From Oryzias latipes (Eukaryota; Chordata; Actinopteri; Beloniformes; Adrianichthyidae), in contig NC_019869.2 in the NCBI RefSeq assembly GCF_002234675.1, positions 26,647,309-26,711,308 on the forward strand: a stretch of DNA of 64,000 nucleotides. The letters are read 5' to 3'. A model generated the notes under the pieces. It saw only the letters and a program-made list of their open reading frames with translations. It searched no databases and was not told where the DNA came from. This document shows, one piece after another, positions 59,079 to 64,000 of this stretch (its first letter is position 1; the number at the start of each line of letters is the position of its first letter). The position numbers were made by a program, and so were the translations under genes.

Positions 59079-60078
59079 GAACGAACTAGCCAGAACCCCG
59101 ACCCAGCTGACCCGGAAGGACTCCGCCTGGCCATATCCCAGCAAGGTATGTTGCTCTCCCGCCAAGCCGATGCTCTCTCGCAAATGTCCGCTACCCAACA
59201 GGAGTTATTTCGTCGGTTGGACAACCTCACGCAAGCCCTCGCCGGAGTTACTAGCCAAACAGTTAGCACAGCCACCGCGGCCTCCCCGGTTTCCGGTGAC
59301 CTCACCACCGTCATGTCCGCCTCTCTGGATGAAAACATCCGGTCACAACCCGAGCCGTTTCATGGCGACATGGAGGCCTGCGGCGGATTTCTACTACAAT
59401 GTCGTCTGATTTTTCAACAGTCACCCAGGTACTATCAGTCTGATCAACGGAAAATTTCCCTAGTTGTTAATTCACTCCGCAGCAAGGCACTGCAGTGGGC
59501 CCAAGCCTTTTCTGGCTGCTAACCCTGTCTCGCATCTCCCCTTTGAACGGTTCATCGGAGAATTTCGGCCACGAAAGCAGGAAGAAGCCACCCGGCGGTT
59601 ATTAAGCCTCAAGCAGCGTAACCGACCGGTGAGTGATCACATCATTGACTTCCGCATCTTAGCGGTCGAAGCTGGCTGGCCCGATATCGCGCTCAAGGGG
59701 GTGTTCTATCAATCATTGAACGATAAGATTAAGGACCATCTATGTACTCAACCGGAGGCCGACAATTTCGAGGAACTGGTTACCGCCGCCCTCTGTTCCG
59801 ACATACGGATTCGGGAACGTCAAGCGGAACGGAGTTGTGTTAACCGGCGTCCACCCTCAGAAACCTTTCTTCACTCTCCTCTATACCACCCACAGCCATC
59901 TGTCGGCGCAGAAAATTCCAACCTGTCGTCTGAAGAGCCGATGCAGATTGGACATTCGAAGCTCTCTTCTGAGGAGAGTTTCAAGCGCCGTAATGAAGGG
60001 TTGTGTTTCTATTGTGGAGACTCTGGTCATGTTGTTTCTCAGTGCAAGAGCCGTTTAAACTCCAGAACCCCTCGCTAA
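59073..60078 (+). pseudogene. gag: gag, with frame break
   Basis: The ATG at 59073 is in the LTR terminus. The first frame runs to a stop at 59522 and covers the N-terminal coiled region and the start of the capsid-like part (EPFHGDMEACGGFLLQCR). A homologous continuation is found in the next frame from about 59511 to a TAA at 60076. The break coincides with a T-run at 59508-59511. The continuation has capsid-like FERFIGEFRPR and LLSLKQRNRPVSDHI, and a CCHC zinc knuckle, CFYCGDSGHVVSQC (60004-60045). It packages element RNA. As it stands it would make only a 149-aa truncated product. Confidence 0.88.
59080..59090 (+). promoter_or_regulatory. Putative self-priming primer-binding site
   Basis: AACGAACTAGC, one base after the LTR end, is the exact complement of the predicted RNA start GCTAGTTCGTT (58736-58746). 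I see no match to a tRNA 3' end, which would give a TGG start here. Tf1/sushi elements are known for self-priming. Confidence 0.7.
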
Positions 60079-60096
60079 GAGACAGGTCGCGAGGGG
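60054..60096 (+). promoter_or_regulatory. Predicted -1 ribosomal frameshift signal between gag and pol
   Basis: A slippery heptamer TTTAAAC (60054-60060) is in the required phase of the gag frame (T TTA AAC). A 7-nt spacer follows. Then comes a perfect 8-bp stem, CCCCTCGC (60068-60075) with GCGAGGGG (60089-60096). The gag TAA (60076-60078) is in the 13-nt loop. The protease frame is -1 relative to gag. Confidence 0.75.
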
Positions 60097-60329
60097 ACCC
60101 GTCTGAAAGTAAGCCTTTCTTGTTCATGCCTGTCAAGTTTCCAAGCATTAATCAAGTTCATGAATGTTTTGCCCTCATAGACTCTGGAGCTGAACACAGC
60201 CTCATCGACTCTGGTCTGGTTCGCCAACTCGGGTTACCTGTCGAACCTCTCGCCGCTCCTGTAAAAGCCGGCGGGTTAGGTGGGAAGTTGTTGTCAAAAT
60301 CACTTCTCGCACCGAACCAATACAGCTAA
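60060..60329 (+). pseudogene. pro: Retropepsin-like protease segment of pol
   Basis: In the -1 frame relative to gag, the aspartic protease signature [17 protein letters not shown] (DSGA at 60180-60191) is intact. The frame ends at a stop at 60327-60329. Homology moves to another frame near 60287, so protease is not continuous with RT in this copy. Confidence 0.85.
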
Positions 60330-61930
60330 TCACGTCCGGTAATCATCGTGAGTACCATCAATTCTTTATTACCGACTCTCCTCAAACTCCCGTTATCTTA
60401 GGGTATTCCTGGCTACAATTACATAACCCACAAATTAACAGGTCTACCTCTCGGATCACCAATTGGAGTACTTATTGTATGGCGAATTGTTCACACTCTG
60501 CCCTTCCCACTACCGTTTCGATTAAACTTCCCGAAAATGAAAGCATTGATCTCGCTAAGGTGCCGTCATGCTACCACGACCTAAGATCCGTTTTTAGTAA
60601 ATCCAAGGCGTGTGCTTTACCGCCGCACAGACCCTACGACTGTGCTATAGAACTTCTCAACGGTGCCTCCCTCCCCAAGGGGAAGTTATACAATCTATCC
60701 GGTCCAGAAAAACTCTCCATGGAGAATTACATTCAGGAAGCCCTTTCTCTTGGGCACATCCGACCTTCTTCCTCCCCTGCGGGGGCCGGGTTCTTCTTCG
60801 TAGAAAAGAAGGACGGGTCCCTCAGACCCTGCATTGATTATCGTGAGCTCAACCAAATAACAGTGAAGGACAAATACTCGCTTCCTCTCCTCAATTCCGT
60901 CTTCGATTCTGTCCAGGGGGCTACCATCTTTACTAAATTAGATCTCCGGAACGCCTACCATTTGGTTAGGGTCCGGGAGGGGGACGAATGGAAGACGGCT
61001 TTCAACCCCCCCTTTGGACATTTCGAATATCTAGTCATGCCTTTCGGCCTCACCAACGCCCCCGCCATTTTCCAACGTCTGGTTAATGACGTCCTTCGTG
61101 ATTATCTCAACCGTTTTGTATTCATCTATCTAGACGATATTCTGGTCTATTCCAACAGTCCCACCGAACATCTCCACCACGTCAGGTTGGTTCTCGAACG
61201 GCTTTTAGAAAACCAACTGTTTGTAAAAGCCGAAAAGTGCGAATTTCACGCTGACTCTGTCTCGTTCTTGGGGTACATTCTCGAGGCTGGCAAAATCAAA
61301 CCTGATCCGGCCAAGATTCAAGCCGTCTCCGAGTGGAGTATCCCAGAAACTCGGAAAAAACTGCAGCAGTTTCTGGGGTTCTCAAACTTCTATCGGCGTT
61401 TCATCCGCAACTACAGCCAGATTGCCGCCCCTCTCACTCGTCTCACTTCTGTCAAGGTACCTTACGTTTGGAACACCGCTGCTGACTCTGCCTTCACTCG
61501 TCTCAAAGAACTTTTCACCTCGGCGCCCATTCTTATCCAACCTGACATCCACAAACAGTTTACTGTGGAGGTTGACGCCTCGGACTCCGGTGTGGGGGCC
61601 GTGTTGTCCCAGCGTGATCCTACATCAGGCAAACTCAAGCCATGCGCCTTCTTTTCCAAGAAGCTGAACCCTGCGGAACGGAACTACGACGTCGGCAACC
61701 GAGAACTACTGGCCATCAAGCTGGCTCTCGAAGAGTGGAGACACTGGTTGGAGGGGGCAGAACAACCGTTTGTAGTATGGACCGACCATAAAAATCTGGC
61801 TTACCTACGTTCTGCAAAGAGACTAAACTCCAGACAAGCACGCTGGTGTCTTTTCTTTGATAGGTTCAAGTTCACCATCACTTACCGCCCGGGCAGCAAG
61901 AACGGCAAACCCGACGCCCTGTCTCGTTAG
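60288..61930 (+). pseudogene. pol: Reverse transcriptase and RNase H segment of pol
   Basis: From about 60288 in a third frame, through an internal ATG at 60479, to a TAG at 61928-61930. RT motifs: [11 protein letters not shown]-like entry, [51 protein letters not shown] and the catalytic YLDD at 61127-61138, then LGY. RNase H/tether: [35 protein letters not shown] and [10 protein letters not shown]. The segment itself is open for 483 codons and all RT catalytic residues are present. The in-frame TAG separates it from integrase, which is in the same frame. Confidence 0.93.
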
Positions 61931-63520
61931 TTTTGCACCTCGGACGACAACACCACTCTCCCGATCATTCCGGACTCCTTTTTTGTGGGCAACCTCACCT
62001 GGGACGTAGAAACCCAGCTCCTACAGGTCCAAGGTGAGAAACCCGACTCAGTTACCTGTCCCCCTGGCACTCTGTTTGTTCCGGATAGGCTCAGGTCCGA
62101 TGTCATCACCTGGGGTCACTGCTCCAAGGTCGCCTGCCATGGTGGTGTTCGTCGGACCCTCGCACTCCTCAGACGACGGTTTTTCTGGCCCTCCATGGAC
62201 ACGGATGTGCGTCAGTACATCGCCGCCTGCACCACCTGCGCTAGGGCTAAGACCTCCAACTCGCCTCCTGCCGGCCATCTCCTGCCTCTGCCTGCGCCTC
62301 ACCGACCCTGGTCCCACATTGCCATGGACTTCGTCACAGGCCTGCCACCCTCGCATGGGTTTACCGTCATACTTACCGTTGTTGACCGGTTCTCCAAAGC
62401 TGTTCAGTTCATTCCATTGCACCAACTCCCTTCAGCTACTGAAACTGCCAACCTCTTAGTCAATCATGTTTTCCGTCATCACGGCATCCCTGCTGATATT
62501 GTGTCTGACCGCGGTCCACAGTTCACTTCACAGGTTTGGACGGCTTTCTGCTCCGCCCTCGGAGCGTCTGTCAGTCTCACCTCTGGGTACCACCCTAAAT
62601 CTATGGCCAGGCAGAGAGGGGGAAATCAGGAGTTGGAGGCAACCCTCCGCTGTCTGGCGGCGCAAAATCCGGAGGACTGGTCAGACTACCTCGTCTGGGT
62701 GGAGTATGCGCATAACAACCACCCGGCCTCGGCTACTGGCATGTCCCCATTTGAAGCCTCATTGGGGTATTCTCCACCTCTGTTCCCCTCACAGGAGCTC
62801 GATCTGGCGGTACCTTCAGTCCAACTTCACCTGCAGCGCTGTCAGGATGTTTGGCGCCAGGCCAGGGCTGCCCTCCTCCGGACTGCTAAAGGTAACCGCC
62901 AGATTGCAAATCGACACCGTATTGTCAGCCCCACCTATGTGCCAGGTCAGCAAGTGTGGCTGTCATCCAAGAACATTCCGCTCCAGGCCACTTCTCGGAA
63001 ACTGGCACCACGCTTCATTGGTCCGTTCCCCGTGGAACGCGTCATCAACCCCACCTGTGTCCGCCTGAAACTCCCTGCCGCACTCAAAATCTATCCATCG
63101 TTCCATGTCTCTCAACTCAAGCCTGTCCGCCAGAGCCCCCTTTGCCCGCCGTCCGCTTCCCCACCACCCGCCCGGCTCATCGACGGCGCCCCGGCTTACA
63201 CCGCCAGCCGGGTTTTGGACATTCGGCGCCGGGGTCGTGGGTACCAATACCTGGTGGACTGGGAGGGCTACGGCCCGGAGGAGCGGTCGTGGATTCCCCG
63301 CTCGTTCATCTTGGACCCCTCCCTCATCGAGGATTTCCTCCGGGCCAACCCCGATCGCCGCTCTGTTCCGCCTGGAGGTGGTCGTTTGAGGGGGGGTACT
63401 GTCACGGTGCCCCCGGCTGGGCCCGCGTCATCTCATCCAACTGTTGACAACGGCTGTGCCTCATCTGCGCCATCAGGATCCAGGCTCTTAAGGAGGACCA
63501 GGACCTGTACTCGACGCTAG
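61931..63520 (+). pseudogene. int: Integrase with chromodomain (pol C-terminal part)
   Basis: Same frame as RT, open from the TAG at 61928 to a TAG at 63518. The HHCC zinc domain is at about 62118-62245 ([12 protein letters not shown]...CTTCARAK). The catalytic Asp residues are in MDFVTGLP (Asp at 62327) and VSDRGPQF (Asp at 62507). The third residue should be Glu at the 35-residue spacing, about 62615. The codon there is AGA (Arg), within a stretch read as [10 protein letters not shown], so the enzyme would be inactive. A GPY/F-type region ([10 protein letters not shown]) and a chromodomain (about 63197-63340, [20 protein letters not shown] then WIPRSFIL) follow. The last 40 codons lie in the 3' LTR. 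Confidence 0.92.
63386..63399 (+). promoter_or_regulatory. Polypurine tract
   Basis: The run TTGAGGGGGGGTAC directly before the 3' LTR is the expected plus-strand primer site. It is within the integrase reading frame. Confidence 0.75.
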
Positions 63521-63857
63521 TTCGTTGTACTCCTCGGTGCTTCACTGGCCGCCCATGCACAATCTCGCTCTTGTCTCGTTGCCTTGACTAATACCTTGTC
63601 TGTCTGCCACTCAGGACTCTTGCCGTCATCAGGAACCTACGGTCGCACTCACCTCTCGCTGCCTCTCGTCTTGGCGTCTCGTTGGAAGATCCTCGGACCA
63701 CGGTGTTCGCCCACAAGAACCTCCAACCAGCTCCTGTGGATATCTCCCCTGTTAATTCTACCTCCAGAATTAAAGAATCTTTGAACTTACCATTCTGTCT
63801 GCCGAGTATCCTTCCGGGTTCCAGCATCTTGGTCTGCCAAAGCCTGCTACCATGACA
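63400..63857 (+). repeat. 3' LTR (458 bp)
   Basis: Matches the 5' LTR with five substitutions (for example CCACCTG/CCAACTG, ATCAGCG/ATCTGCG, GATTTCT/GATATCT) and one 1-bp indel near the end. Ends CCATGACA at 63857. Confidence 0.95.
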
Positions 63858-64000
63858 ATCACTGACTCACCACTTACTGTTTCAGCACTGATGTCACTTT
63901 AAACTCCACTTTAACAATGCCACTGTTCTTTAGCACTGTATAGACTACTGTTATTCCTCCTACTATTACTGTCTTTTTATCTATTTTTAAGTCGTTTATT
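63858..64000. other. Flank after LTR element
   Basis: Short AT-rich flank to the window end; nothing recognised. Confidence 0.4.

Larger units (their letters stand above)
58620..63857 (+). mobile_element. Near full-length Ty3/gypsy chromovirus (Tf1/sushi type)
   Basis: The 5.24-kb element has two LTRs bounded by TGTCA...TGACA. The order is gag (CCHC knuckle), protease, RT, RNase H, integrase and a C-terminal chromodomain, as in vertebrate sushi-type chromoviruses. Priming appears to be by self-pairing rather than by a tRNA. The LTRs differ at five substitutions and one indel over about 458 bp, so insertion was recent. The coding region is nevertheless broken: frame breaks in gag (near 59510) and between protease and RT (near 60287), an in-frame TAG at 61928, and a local frame change at the integrase catalytic Glu. 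No matching target duplication: left flank ATGCC, right flank ATCAC. Confidence 0.95.

Noticed and set aside
59079-59096. tRNA primer-binding site after the 5' LTR
   Set aside because: No TGG start and no tRNA 3'-end complement that I can recognise. The self-complementary 11-mer fits better.

Overview
The window is vertebrate nuclear DNA, almost certainly from an acanthomorph teleost. Three intron-bearing vertebrate genes with GT-AG junctions sit among fish-type repeats: Ty3/gypsy chromovirus, piggyBac, hAT, Harbinger and Tc1 remnants, tRNA-derived SINEs, and CA, ATCC and CACT microsatellites. Several repeats resemble ones I recall from medaka-like (Oryzias) genomes, but that species guess is from memory and weak. 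There is no operon, CRISPR array, prokaryotic signal or functional RNA gene.

Layout: (1) 0.4-4.5 kb, eif3i on the + strand. Eleven exons add up to 325 aa, the length of the human protein. (2) 4.6-9.0 kb, hdac1 on the - strand. Twelve coding exons add up to 482 aa, again the human length. The two genes are tail to tail, about 100 bp apart. (3) 9.1-12.2 kb, a stack of transposon debris: an L1 fragment, a piggyBac transposase remnant split by another element, and a TTAA-type MITE. (4) 12.2-16.0 kb, a 3.8 kb minisatellite with a 20-bp unit. It reads open in all three forward frames but is not a gene. (5) 16.2-18.6 kb, marcksl1 on the - strand, two coding exons, 209 aa, with a GC-rich promoter. 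(6) 18.6-58.6 kb, about 40 kb with no host gene I can recognise. It is filled with microsatellites and fragmentary, often nested, mobile elements. (7) 58,620-63,857, a nearly full-length Ty3/gypsy chromovirus of the Tf1/sushi type. Its LTRs are about 99% identical, but its gag-pol is broken in several places.

The genes: eIF3i is a translation-initiation scaffold, HDAC1 is a nuclear class I deacetylase, and MARCKSL1 is a myristoylated membrane and actin regulator. They share no pathway. Their neighbourhood is an old vertebrate synteny block (in human EIF3I, FAM167B, LCK, HDAC1, MARCKSL1), here rearranged: hdac1 is inverted relative to eif3i, and lck and fam167b are missing from between them.

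The most interesting material is in the LTR element. An 11-nt match between the predicted 5' end of its RNA and the primer-binding position suggests self-priming. A consensus slippery heptamer, a 7-nt spacer and a perfect 8-bp stem whose loop holds the gag stop form a complete predicted -1 frameshift signal. The gag start codon lies in the LTR terminus, and the pol frame ends inside the 3' LTR. Also notable are a 180-unit stretch of the minisatellite with no net indel and three nested-type copies of one TTAA MITE.
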